Below are positions 7,681 through 18,322 of a stretch of 30,498 bases of DNA, piece by piece. The notes under the pieces are model-generated. The model did not search any database. It was given only the letters and a program-made list of their open reading frames with translations, and was not told the DNA's origin. Every line of letters starts with the position of its first letter. Position 1 is the stretch's first letter. Origin of the DNA: Magnaporthiopsis rhizophila (Eukaryota; Ascomycota; Sordariomycetes; Magnaporthales; Magnaporthaceae); the NCBI GenBank assembly GCA_003049465.1, contig PYSS01000221.1:1-30498 (forward strand), given 5' to 3'. A program made the translations under genes and the position numbers.

Positions 7681-9534
7681 TTAAGCGGTGGCAGCGACGA
7701 CAGGGGCGGCGACGGGCTTGTTCTCCTCGGTAGCCGGGGCAGCCTCAGCTTCAGCAGGCTTGGGAGCCTCCTCGGGCTTGGCCTCGGTCTTGTCAGCGGC
7801 GGCGGCGGACGCCTCAGCCTCAGGCGCCTCCTCGGTCTTCTCAACCGTCTTCTCCGCGGGCTTGTCAGCCTTGCCCTTGCCCTTGATGGTAGCGCGGAGC
7901 TTGGAGAAAGCCGAGGGAGACTTGGGGGTCTTCTCCTTCTCGCCCTCCTCGTCAGAAGAGGCCTTCTCCTTCTTGCCGAAGGTGAATGGCAGCGACGTCT
8001 TGCGCTTGTCGCTCTTCATCTCCTTCTTGGGCTCAGCGGCGGCATCGGCCGGAGCGGCGGCGGCGGTATCAACAGCCTCAGCGGGGACGTTGGCGGGCGA
8101 AGCGACCTCAGCCGACAGAGGAGCAGTAGTCTCAACAGCCGGGATCACGGGGGCCGCGTCAGCAACGGGGGTGGTCTCGGCAGGAGCGTCCTTGGCCGCA
8201 GCAGCGGCAGCGCCGCCCTCAGCAGCAGCAGCAGGCTCAGCAGCCTTCTTCTTGCCAAAGCTCAGGTTGCCGAAGATGCTGGCACGCTTGGTGGGAACGG
8301 GCTTGGCCTCAGCGGGCTTCTCCTCGGTGGCGGCAGGGGTAGCTTCCGCAACGGGCTCAGCAGCACCATCAGTGCCAGCCGGCGCAACCTCGGCAGCAGG
8401 GGACTCAACCGCAGCATCGGCGGGAGCGGCAGCAGCCTCCTCGGCCTTGGCCTCCTCCTTCTTGGGGTCCTCCTTGGGAGCACCCTTCTTGCCGAAGAGA
8501 GAACCAAAGACAGACTCCCGCTTGCGCGATGCCGACCTACGCTCCTTGGGAGCATCCTTGGACTCCTCGGGCTTGAGGGTCTCGGCCTCCTTAGCGGGTT
8601 CCTCAGCCGCAGCCGGGGTCTCGGTGGTGGCAGCCTCCTCAGCAGCAGCGGCAGCCGGGGCAGCCTCCTCAGTCTTGGGCTCCTCCTTCTTGGCGGGATG
8701 AGCGGGCTTGAAGCTCTCCAGCGTCGCCTTGTACGTCTCCCCCTCGGTGACGGTGGCAACAGCCTCCTTGGCCTCGGAAATCTTGGCCTTAAGCTGGGCA
8801 ACCCAGTTGTCACGGTCGGCAGTGTTGGCAGCCTTGAAGGTGTGCTTGTGTCCGTTGCTGGTGAAGTGGAACTTGGTGGGACCATCGGCAGTGGGCTCAG
8901 AAGCCTCGCTCTTCAGGCACAAAATTGTCAACGCCGAAACGCGTCAAAGTGGGTCGAGTCTCGCTCCATGGGCCGACTTACCAGTTGGATGGCACCAGAC
9001 GGCGCAGCCTTGTCGGTGCCCTTCTCGACGTAGAAGAGAAGGCCGGCACCGGTCTGGCTGGCCCACGCAGCAACATTGTGGGCAACCTCGGCCGACTTCT
9101 CCGACTTGACAAACGATGCCAGAACCTTGGGCTCGACGGCGTCAGTCCCGAACCAGAAAAACCTCTTGGTGTAGATGAAGTTCCTGCGTAATAGATGTGG
9201 TTAGCGTGTGACTTGCTAACTCGGTCCAGACAAGACAGTCTGCTTTGTATCTTTGGGTCACATACTGGGGGAACTTGGTGCCCTTGCTCTCCAGGAAGCC
9301 CTCTTCGATAGGGACAACCTCCTCCTTCTTGGTCTCCTCAGTGGCGGCGGCGGCCGGAGTCTCGCTCTCGGCAGCGGCCTCGGTGGCAGCGGGAGCAGCG
9401 TCGGTGGCAGCAGCAGCCTCGGCGGGAGCAGCGGTCTCAGCAGCGGCCGGTGCCGGCTCCGCGGCCGGAGCGGGAGCCTCGACGACGGGGGTGGCCTCCT
9501 TGGGGGCCTCGACGGTCTTGGGTGCGTCCGACAT
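7681..9534 (-). CDS. Meu6-like PH-domain protein with a low-complexity tail (three exons)
   Basis: Exons on the - strand are 9534-9266, 9183-8982 and 8910-7681, giving 566 residues. Intron 1 (9265-9184, 82 bp) has a GTATGT donor, a GCTAAC branch site and a CAG acceptor. Intron 2 (8981-8911, 71 bp) has a GTAAGT donor and an AAG acceptor. Splicing removes all stops and joins a PH fold across the junctions. Residues 1-72 are Ala/Glu/Pro-rich. Residues about 73-195 form the PH domain, ending with a W-V-A-Q-L helix. Residues 196-566 are disordered and Ala/Glu/Lys-rich, with repeated K-R-x-S-x-F-G motifs. The domain resembles the PH_6 family that includes fission yeast meiotic expression up-regulated protein 6. 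PH domains usually bind phosphoinositides or proteins at membranes; the exact ligand is not predictable here. The ATG lies in a good context (TTCACAATGTC). No partner gene sits beside it. Confidence 0.85.
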
Positions 9535-11763
9535 TGTGAATGATGTGGGGGGTATCAAGAAAGCGAAAAGAAAGCAAAAATGGGTATCGCAAGTTCCAGA
9601 GGGAACAGCAAAAACTGCAAAAAGATAGTCGTTGCTTTTGGGTAATTGGCGGCGATGGGAGAATGGGGTTGCGAGGTGCCCTATATTCTGTGGTGGGAGT
9701 GAATAGCCTGATGCGAACGGGGAAGGAAGAGGAATTGGACCAGAGCTGGAAGGGTTCCTTCTCTTATTTGTTTCCTCGACGGGCGGGCAGGGGCGGCAGC
9801 GTGGGTGGAGAGGTCTTTCGAGCGAGCCCACCCACTGGAGGAAAGGGATCCGAAGGGAAGAGAACGGAACTGGCGAAAAATTCGCACAGTATGGACCACC
9901 ACCCCCCCAGGTCGCGACCTCAGCACCCTGCGTCCTACCTGCACTAGGCCGACGCCCGGTCCCTTCCCTCCCCTAGCGGCCCTGCCCACCCAACTGTAGC
10001 CTCCTTGGTGCCGTTGCATCAAGCTTGTCGCCAGAGGCTGGAGCTTGGGGTCATTCGACGGCATTGTCTGCACGGGCAAGGGCATGATCATTTTGAGTTG
10101 CTTTTTCCATGATGCTACTGTCCTTTCGATGCCTTCATCCATGGTTTCTCGTCCAGTATCAACAGCGCTTTACAGCTCCGTCCGTCTCGCTTGGGCTTGG
10201 CTCAACCCCTGTCCAAGCACCGGCACCCACCGACAGACTCTTTTCTGCACAGTGCCACATCTTAATTTTCCGCCACGGTGTTCCGCTGCATCCCCCAAGA
10301 AAAAATTCACACCCAAAGCAAACAAAAAAAGAAAAAAAATTGGCAATTCTTGCCCACCCACCACCACCACATTCTGGATCTTGCTAGGTTGCTGGGCCAG
10401 GTCGACTGGCTCGTGCTCGCGCCTCCTGTTAAACGCCTGCGAAATTGCACGTCTTACGGGTCCCCAGCAGCGCCCGCATGGCCAGGGTGGGCTACTGCAA
10501 ATCTGCAGCCACTAAGCCCACACGGCAGCGCCAACCGCCCTGGTCATTAGGCAGGGATGGAACGGGGGTCCACTAATGATGTCCACAATGGCACTCGGCT
10601 GGCGTGACCCTTGACCTAGGCTGGCCCACCACCACCATTTCGAGCCTCCGTCAGTTGCAGGGAGGCAACAGAGGTACCGTTTCATTCTAATAGGCAAACA
10701 GGGAACGCAGCCCGTAGCACACTGGCAGCTGCATCCCCGATTTGACGCCCCTCCGCCCTCTGCCGGGGAAAGTTATTCTCATGGCATGGAGGTGTGTACA
10801 TAGGACCAAGGTTGATACTTGCGAACCAAGTACCGACGTTCACTGAACCGACCAGGCGCTCACTTTCTCCTAATTGCCGTATTCAGGATTCTCCCCGTTT
10901 GCACTTTTTGCGCTTGTCGAAATAGGTGCTGTCCAGCCGAGTTATCCATCGACTAGCTGGCGATACCTCGGGAATGCCATTGGACTGCCTATCCATCCGT
11001 GTGCCGTGCAGTGCACATCTGTGCGTCGTGCGTGTCTCAAGCCGTCAAGCATGCACCCCATGTGACTTTAGCCCATCGTGTGATAGTGGGCTCTAGCCTG
11101 GACCGGCTGTTCCTCCTTATTGTTGGTGCTTTTGTTCGCCAGGTCATGAGTAGGAAGCGGAATAAGCGTGAACGGTCGGCATAAAGCGCCCAAACTGATA
11201 AACAGCACGGCTTCCATGCGCGGAGCTGCGGTGTTCATTTTTGCTCGGTTTGTTCTTGTTTTGGCATTTTTTTTCATCCATACTTGATCCTCGTCCGCCG
11301 TCGCAGCCTCCTCCTTGCCAACGTCCCGCAAATGCCTACCCAACCCGGTACAGCAATTCGTGGATTATCGAGCGTGTTATTGTCATCTCGCCACCAGGGT
11401 TGGGATGCGATAGGTCGGACCTTGGTTCTTGCCGCGTCTTCCGTGCTCGTGGAGACTTCCTCGCCGTCTATGTGCATGATTGATATTGTCGCCTCGTGAT
11501 GACCGAAACAAATTCCCGTCAACAAGTGTCTGGCAGTCAGTTCTGCTGGTTCGCCTCCTTTTTCTTCGCCACAGGGGGCCAGAGAACTGACGTCCCAAAC
11601 TTGAATCCCTCTCAAAAAGGCACACGGCAAGCAAACGCAAGTGCACCAAAGGGGGGCCTGGGCCTCGATGGGGACGAATATCGGTTAGATTACGGACGCT
11701 ACCGACATCCACCCAAGCCGCCTGTGGTCCCACCGTGGCAGCTGCAACATCGTAATTTTTTAA

Positions 11764-11780
11764 TTTTTTTTTTTTTTTTT
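11764..11780 (+). repeat. T17 homopolymer tract
   Basis: Seventeen consecutive T between AT-rich and GC-richer sequence in the middle of the gene-poor interval. Such dA:dT tracts commonly exclude nucleosomes in fungal promoters. No gene start is evident beside it. Confidence 0.9.
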
Positions 11781-14033
11781 CGAGATTTGTTCCCCATCGT
11801 TCTCAGATACTTCCCAACACTCGGCCGATAGGTGCCCTGTAATCTTTGTTTGCAGCTCGGCGTTGCGAGCACATTTTCTCTAACATGGATCCCAGCCCCT
11901 TCTGTCGGCGATGGAGACTGTCTTACGATGGTGGTGCATTGGCCCGAATATGCATATCCCGTCACGTTTCAAACACCGCAGAGCGCTACGGTGTGCTGCG
12001 TCAAGCCCATCAAAAAACGAGCTTGAGGGGTGCGGGCTGGCCAGATTGGGGATCGCCGCCCGTCGTTGAGAATGGCGGCATGGGCGGCCCACCCTGGCGA
12101 AAGTAGGCCAAATCACAGCAAGATACACGTAAAATCCTTCTTGGCCAAGCCCCACCCGGTCAGCTCCAACCCAGTTCAGGGTGCCGTTGAAATCTTGCCG
12201 TGCCCGACCATTTTCAAATGTTACGATGCCGTTGCGGTGTCGTTTCTTGCGTGCCCAAGAAGCCTGTTTGCACCCCCATTTGTCCTTTCGCCTATCATTA
12301 TTGGCTTTTGCCCCTGCCGGAGCAATTCGTTATTTCCTCCATTCCCACGGACCGATATATCCATCCAACAGGGACACGAGCTGGGATCGCAGGACGATGC
12401 CAGCCACACGGATGGCCCTAATCTAGGGCCAGGAGGCGAGGTGCGGTGAAGTCGATGTGCCATCAAATTCTCCTGGCGCGCTCCGCTGTCTGTCCCTTGC
12501 AGGGGTTGCTCGGGAAGCCACACATAAAATAAAAAAATACAAATAAAAAATAAAAAGGAAAAGAAAAAGCACGAAATCTTCGCCAAGAGAGTCGGCGGCC
12601 CAGAGTCGAGAGGGCTCTCATCCGCATCCTCATCTCGTCGGCGGTTAGGTACATGATTACGAGTCTTCCAGCCGCGGGGCTCCGTTTCGAGTTCGCCGGC
12701 TTGTCTGCCAGTCGGCTCGTCTTGCTCCTCGTCGACCGATGCATGTGTAAGCATTCACTGGTGGCTGGCTGATTTTCAACATCTCTCCGAGGCAGTGAAT
12801 CTCGATTGTTCGAAGTGGAGTCCTCTGCCCCCATGCCAGTCTCTGCAGCTCCTGATCAGCCCACCAACTGGAGCGACTCCTTGACACCGCTTCAGGACCT
12901 CCAACGGGACGGATTCTCTAGAACTTTAACTGGTCGAAGGGCATGCCTTAGGGCCTCTCCGTAGCTTGACCTGATGTCACGGAGGGTTCCTTTGGCCGTC
13001 CTTCGCAACTGTCGGATCGGCCGCTGGAAACGGTCGGTTTTAGGGGCACCGCAACCACACATAGTTTTCTGACATCCCCGCCAGAGAGGCGTTAGCCCCT
13101 GGCCGGTACATTGCCCACAGGTACTGCAAAGTCGATCCATACCCACCTTTTTTGTCCGGGACAGGCTGCAGGACTGCATGCAAGATTCAACCTCGTGCCA
13201 CCTCCTTCCTACCTACCACCTGCGTGGCGGCGGGTTTTCTCTGATACGCCCACCTAGGCCCCCACCACTCCCACCACCACCCAAGGTCATCACGTCGTCT
13301 TGGCCAGCCCTTTTGCTGCGATACCGGACACGTGGGGACAAGGAGGAATATCCTCCTCAGGCTATCTACTAACGGAAACCCGAGAGCCTATTATCCTCCG
13401 GAGGGGATGCTTTGAGCTAGTTTTGGACCGCCGCCGCCGCTCGCAACAAGTGTAGAAAAACGCCCATTCGACGCAAGCGACGTGCGGCTGTCGTGCCTTT
13501 CAGCCCCGCCGTCCGAAAAGCACATGACAGAAATGCAGTGGGGGAACGGCACAGGATATCACTCGGTCCAGTGGGCTTGCCACAACGGCCTGACGCAGGC
13601 TGCTGGCTGGTCGATATGCCGGCAGCAGCATTGGGAATAGTACCGAGCATCGGTCTATATTAGCCATGCGGTCTTTGCACGGCGTCGCCCGACAGCGACC
13701 GCCCCGGACACAATGCGGAGAGACCACGTCCTTTCAGTCTCCGTGCATATTGTTTCCTGGCGGCAGCATTAAATCACAGTATGAAATGCCTTACGGTCAA
13801 CCTCGTCTTGATTTCAGCTCGTCCTTGTTGAGAGCATGTCAGCCTCGTCTGACCTTTCTTTTTTATGTGTCATCGTCCCTTTCCTCGGCCGTCGAGTTGG
13901 TTCTTCCTGCACCAGACCGCACGCTACACACTACTCTTGCCTTGCCCCTCGTTTGCCAACCGTCCACTTAAAGAAACATAAAATATCAACAGGGAAGATG
14001 GCAGTGACTCCGCATCTCCATTAGCGTCGTCTG

Positions 14034-14041
14034 TATATAAG
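14034..14041 (+). promoter_or_regulatory. TATA-like element in the gene-poor interval
   Basis: TATATAAG is a full consensus TATA box on the + strand. The first ATG downstream is at 14077, about 40 bp away, and opens a 42-codon frame ending in TGA at 14203-14205 that matches nothing I know. It may drive a non-coding transcript or be a chance match. Confidence 0.3.
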
Positions 14042-16585
14042 AGAGGGGAAAACAAACCAAAAGTCAACCCCGCGGAATGCCCATATTACGTCACACGACT
14101 CTCTTCATAAAAACATCAAGCAGGTCTTGTTGCAAGGGGGAGAAGGTGCACGAGTCGTTCTCATACCGCATCAACATATATCTCCAGATCAGGTGGCTCG
14201 GGTGACGAAGGATATGAGATGGGCGGCTTATGATAGGCTCGGCAACCATCAAGGAGCTACTTCGAGCTCCCCGCAGGTTCGAACATCGGATGCCAAGAAA
14301 CTCAAAGCATGCGGGGAACACTCAGCCTAAGAAGGGTTAGATCACTTTCGACAAAATGCCAATCATGGCCATAATATCTCGATCTCCGAGGGAATAATGG
14401 GATGAGGGGTTTCCAAACAAAGCTGTGTGGTGAGTCACGGCGCGATCGAGGAGTTCAAGGAGCAGAAGCACGAAGGGTGGAGGCGGCCGTCTTCACCCGG
14501 GTACGCCTCGCCTGGTACCTACCGTTTCTCTCAGATCGAGCCCGCCACCACGGGTGAGCCGATCCCGGAATGGGGGACGCCGTCGAACTGAGGCGTTTGC
14601 CCGCCGGACTGGGATATGCACTGGGTGGGCCAACATCCAAGACCTCGCGCCCGCTGGATGATGGATGGCAGCCCACCGAAGCGATCAGACGCTATCTTTC
14701 AGCGATGGTGGTGCCGCCCCGCCTGCCGCTCGCTGACTCGAATGTGCATGCATTCCCGTTATGAAAGAGAATTTGGCGTATTGAAGCAAGGTTTGCGCGG
14801 GCTGTACACCCACCCGACGGGCATTGAGCCGACACCAATCGCAATCGTCCTCAATGTCTTGCGCGGCTGGACGGCGGGGCGGGGCCGCTCCTCTCATACG
14901 CAAGACACCACCTAGCTCTTTAATTATCGCATTTATGTCGATATATCTAGGTGCCTACCTACCTGGTCTCCTCGGCCCCCAGAACCCACCGGTGGTGCTT
15001 AATAGTCAGCCACTTACACCGTCTGTTAAAGTTGAATGGCTTAATGTTACGGGCAGGGATGGATTGAAAGTCGCTTCGCTACCGTGATGAGAGCTGTGAC
15101 CGCCATTCGTTTCCAATTCAGGGCCGGCACTTCCATCCAATGGCCCCGGCCCCCGCAGACCGTATGCTACGCACAGATTCCAAATGCACTCGACAGGCGG
15201 ACCGCATCCATTCGCAATCCGCACCGCATCGGAGCTGGCTGTCCAGCTCCCCGACCCCCGCTCCTGTCTCTTTGCTGCTTGGCCTCGCGCAGGAGTCCCG
15301 GGAGCATGCAAGAACCATGCCATTCGATGTCATGCCATGCCACCCTCCCCTATCACTCGTTTTCCCCTTGCTTACCCAGTTGTGCTCCAGCCGTATGCAT
15401 AGCTATCCGTTTAGGTGCGGTCACGCGGTGAGGTTGATTTGCTGATTTGTGTTGCATTCAAGTTGGATGGTTTCCAATACCCAGCCTATTTGGCCCCCGC
15501 GGTTTCCTTATCTGGTCTTGATACGTCAGTCCTTACGTGGGCAGATGTAGCTAGATACAGAATACGTGAACTTTGCTACATCCTAGCTGATACGACGGGT
15601 ATGGCGAGTATCACATGAAGGATTTTCTCTGGATGGCGGTAGGAAGAGAGAAGGAGGAAACGGAAACGGAAACAAAGTTGCCTGATGAATGCACGCAGTT
15701 ACCTAACATGGTGTAGTCCGCTTGGATGCCTAAAGTGTTACCATCTCTTATGATAGAGGCTGCTTTGCCGGAACCCGCGGTTTTTTGGGGGATGAGAGGG
15801 GGCGCTCTGTATACCACATGACCATATCCAAGATGCAGATCATCTCAATACTCACTCTAGTGCACACTTGCCCACCCTATCGCTTGTCGGCTACCAATTC
15901 AGTTTGTCTCGCTGAACGCCACCCATGGTTGGCAGGGTGGTAGCAGTTGGGGAGGATTGAGCTGATGAGTGTCCCGTGTTTTGATGATACTGGCGGCGCA
16001 ATACCAGCATAACCACGCCGCAAGCCCGATGACGGTGCACTACACAGATCGTCGAATCTAATGCGTGATTACAAGCACCTAGACACGTATGTAAGCGGTA
16101 ATTGTGTATTTGGTTGGCGCATCCAAAAGTATCATCGACCAACAGACAAGACATCACGGCCTCACCTTTCCGCTCCTGTGCAAGAAACGAATAGAGGGCG
16201 GGAAACATGTGCTCGACACGAGTCGCACTGCTGTTAAGCATAAGGACGAAGTTTGCTTACACATAAAAAACATCCGTACTGCTATTACGAGGGTCGTGGA
16301 TAAACGAAGCTGGTGGAAGCTGGGACTCGAAAGTCGTGAGTGGGTATATTTTGAGCTGGTTATGTCAGCGACAGCCCCCACCTTTAAGCCAAAATTGTCC
16401 AATCAAACAATGCCTGAAATTTCGAGAGCGGGCGGATTGATGATGAACAAGCACAAATCGTAGGATGCTGTAAATCGAAGCCGACACGACAACCCACGGC
16501 GCGGCGCGTTGAGAGCAGTGCGCGCGCAGACATCCCTTCGTACCAAAAGGCCCGAGACGCACAACGAAGGGGAAAACGAGACGAG

Positions 16586-17878
16586 ATGCAGGGCCGGGCA
16601 CTCGGCACCCTCTTCCGCGGCGGGTCGCGGGACCTGGCGTCCTTGGGCTCCCTCCGGCCGGCACCGACCATACGGCTCCAGTACTGCGCCATCTCGACTA
16701 CCTCAAGCCTACGATCGTCCGACGACAGCGATCCCAGGCAGCCCAGCAACCCCCGCGAACGAGCCCGGGCCGCCGCCGAGTCGCTCACTGGCCTCAGCGG
16801 CGGCAGCACCTCGGAACAGACCCCGCTCTCGGAGAGGATCAACAGGCAGTTCGCGGCGCCGACAAACGTCCGCAGCCTCCCACGCCGGCCGCTGGAGCAC
16901 CCCGTCGAGAACAACGGCGGTAGCAGCAGTATGAGCGGCAGCAGCGGCAATAGTAACAGCGGCAGGGGCGGCGGCGGTCCCCCGCGCCTCGTCAGGCCAC
17001 CAAGCTCGTTGGCCTCCCGCGGCGCCATCGTCCGGGCGCCCAGCACCCTCGGTCGGGGAGGTGGCGGCGGACTTAAGGGTGGTAGTGCAGGAGGAGGGTT
17101 CGCAAAGCTCGGTGGCGATACTGGCGGTCGCGGTGGCGGCGGCGGCAGCGGAAGTCGGCTCGGATTCGGAGGAGGGACTCGTGGTGACGGTGGGCGCGGC
17201 CGCCGAGACGACCGGGGCCAGGGAAGGGGCCGAAAGGGCCGCGACGGCAAGGACTCCCGGGATCAGCGCGGCGGAGACGACTACAAGCTCGAGGGCAACA
17301 GAGTCCCCGGGCTCGGCGAGTCGGCCGAGGAGAAGGCGTGGATGGCGGCGCGCGACCAGGGCGAGCGGCGGCCCTACATACCCTCGCTGACGGCCGAGTC
17401 GCTGGCGGGCTGGGGCCCCGCGATGCCCAGCTCGGCGGGCAGCCGCGGCGTGGTCGAGACGGCGATGCGGTCGATGCGCATCCTGGGCGGCGGCCAGCCG
17501 TTCGAGCCCGGCTGGAACAACGACCCCGTCGACAACGCCGAGCGCTACGAGGCCGGCCAGCCCATCTTCTTCGCCGACCCGGCCGAGCGCCAGTGGCTGG
17601 TGGAAAACTCGGACCTCGACGAGGTCCGCGGCGCCAGCGAGGAGACGCAGCAGGCCATTGTCGACGCCGCCATCCGGGGCAAGATCGCCTCCCCGCCGCA
17701 GTACGTGCCCCTCGGGACCGACCCCCTCGCGACCGTCAACATGTATCTCGCCCGCGAGGCGACTTATGGGTCGGCCCAGTCGAAGGCGTTTGCGGACAAG
17801 TTTGCCTCGCTCCTCCCCGGAGCAGCCAGGGGAGGTGCAGGGAATGCCGCCGCTGCGCCGAAGCAGGCTCGTCCTTGA
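16586..17878 (+). CDS. Uncharacterised protein with mitochondrial-type presequence and Gly/Arg-rich core
   Basis: A single-exon frame of 430 residues; I do not recognise the family. Residues 1-40 are rich in Arg, Ser and Leu without acidic residues apart from one Asp. They contain R-L-Q-Y-C-A-I-S-T-T-S, which resembles an R-3 type matrix-processing site followed by the usual Ser/Thr-rich start. Residues about 112-232 are Gly/Ser/Arg-rich with RGG-like clusters (R-G-G-G-G-G and G-G-R-G-R-R-D-D-R-G). Residues about 233-410 have normal composition and look folded, with aromatic and acidic segments (P-I-F-F-A-D-P-A-E-R-Q-W-L). Ala-rich residues end the protein. The antisense frame is also long, but its composition is unnatural (Arg/Ala/Gly/Leu), so the + strand is preferred. 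A role in mitochondrial RNA or ribosome biology would fit the presequence and RGG core but is inference. It converges with the recycling-factor gene. Confidence 0.75.
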   Translation: MQGRALGTLFRGGSRDLASLGSLRPAPTIRLQYCAISTTSSLRSSDDSDPRQPSNPRERARAAAESLTGLSGGSTSEQTPLSERINRQFAAPTNVRSLPRRPLEHPVENNGGSSSMSGSSGNSNSGRGGGGPPRLVRPPSSLASRGAIVRAPSTLGRGGGGGLKGGSAGGGFAKLGGDTGGRGGGGGSGSRLGFGGGTRGDGGRGRRDDRGQGRGRKGRDGKDSRDQRGGDDYKLEGNRVPGLGESAEEKAWMAARDQGERRPYIPSLTAESLAGWGPAMPSSAGSRGVVETAMRSMRILGGGQPFEPGWNNDPVDNAERYEAGQPIFFADPAERQWLVENSDLDEVRGASEETQQAIVDAAIRGKIASPPQYVPLGTDPLATVNMYLAREATYGSAQSKAFADKFASLLPGAARGGAGNAAAAPKQARP

Positions 17879-18322
17879 TCTGCATATCTGGGCAGGCTGG
17901 GAGTCCAATGATGGTGTACACGGCTACTGTAGAGGAAGATAAATGCAGATACGACACATCAAGCCACTTTGGTAGCTTGACGCTCGTTTGTTGAGACGAG
18001 GGATGCATCCATTCGAGCAGGACCGATCTTACAAATGCTAGACGACACCTCTTGTATTGTACATCCGTAGAACCAAAGAACCTTTTCCTTTTTTATTTTT
18101 CAACCTCCCGGATATCGAACCGATTTACCTCGAACCTCTCTCAAGCACTTTCTTCTTCTTCTTCATGCAGTAAACCAGGCAGGACATGGTGCCATGATTT
18201 CTATGTCATGGAAAGAGTGGAAGATTCTCGTTCCTGTCCCCTTGACAAACTGCCTGTAGGTATAGTATGTATGTCACATGTAGGTATTTTGAGCCGGAAA
18301 GCAGAGAAAGGGAAAGGGAGAT
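17879..18322. other. Convergent 3' intergenic region
   Basis: 444 bp between two convergent stop codons. It should carry both 3' UTRs. It includes a short CTT repeat near 18149-18164 and repeats of a GTAGGTAT-like word near 18255-18290. No gene is visible. Confidence 0.6.

Larger units (their letters stand above)
9535..16585. other. 7-kb gene-poor interval, including the promoter and leader of the Meu6-like gene
   Basis: I read all frames and found no conserved protein segment, no convincing exon-intron series and no tRNA. Open frames are at most about 180 codons and overlap on both strands. The first few hundred bases left of 10.1 kb should hold the leader and promoter of the Meu6-like gene. 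Other visible items are CCA/CAC-rich stretches (around 10360 and 13260), a T17 tract at 11764-11780, and a TATA-like element at 14034. The right end (about 16.0-16.58 kb) should hold the promoter of the + strand gene at 16586. Base composition is mixed and not RIP-like. Long non-coding RNAs, a small secreted-protein gene with several introns, or an unusually long promoter cannot be excluded. Confidence 0.55.

Noticed and set aside
7546..9033. Long frames antisense to the Meu6-like gene (up to 495 codons)
   Set aside because: They are Gly/Leu/Ser or Ala/Ser repeats produced by reading Ala/Glu-rich codons backwards. The - strand reading has a PH domain and consensus introns.
14268..14290. A GGTTCGA-like tRNA B box
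   Set aside because: The bases on either side cannot form a T stem, and no acceptor or anticodon stem is present.
16709..17908. A 399-codon frame antisense to the presequence protein
   Set aside because: Its product is dominated by Ala, Gly, Leu and Arg without family motifs. It is the mirror of a GC-rich coding strand whose sense product has a presequence and natural composition.
18105..18145. TTCGA-containing words on the - strand resembling B boxes
   Set aside because: Neither site gives a 5-bp T stem or any other tRNA arm.
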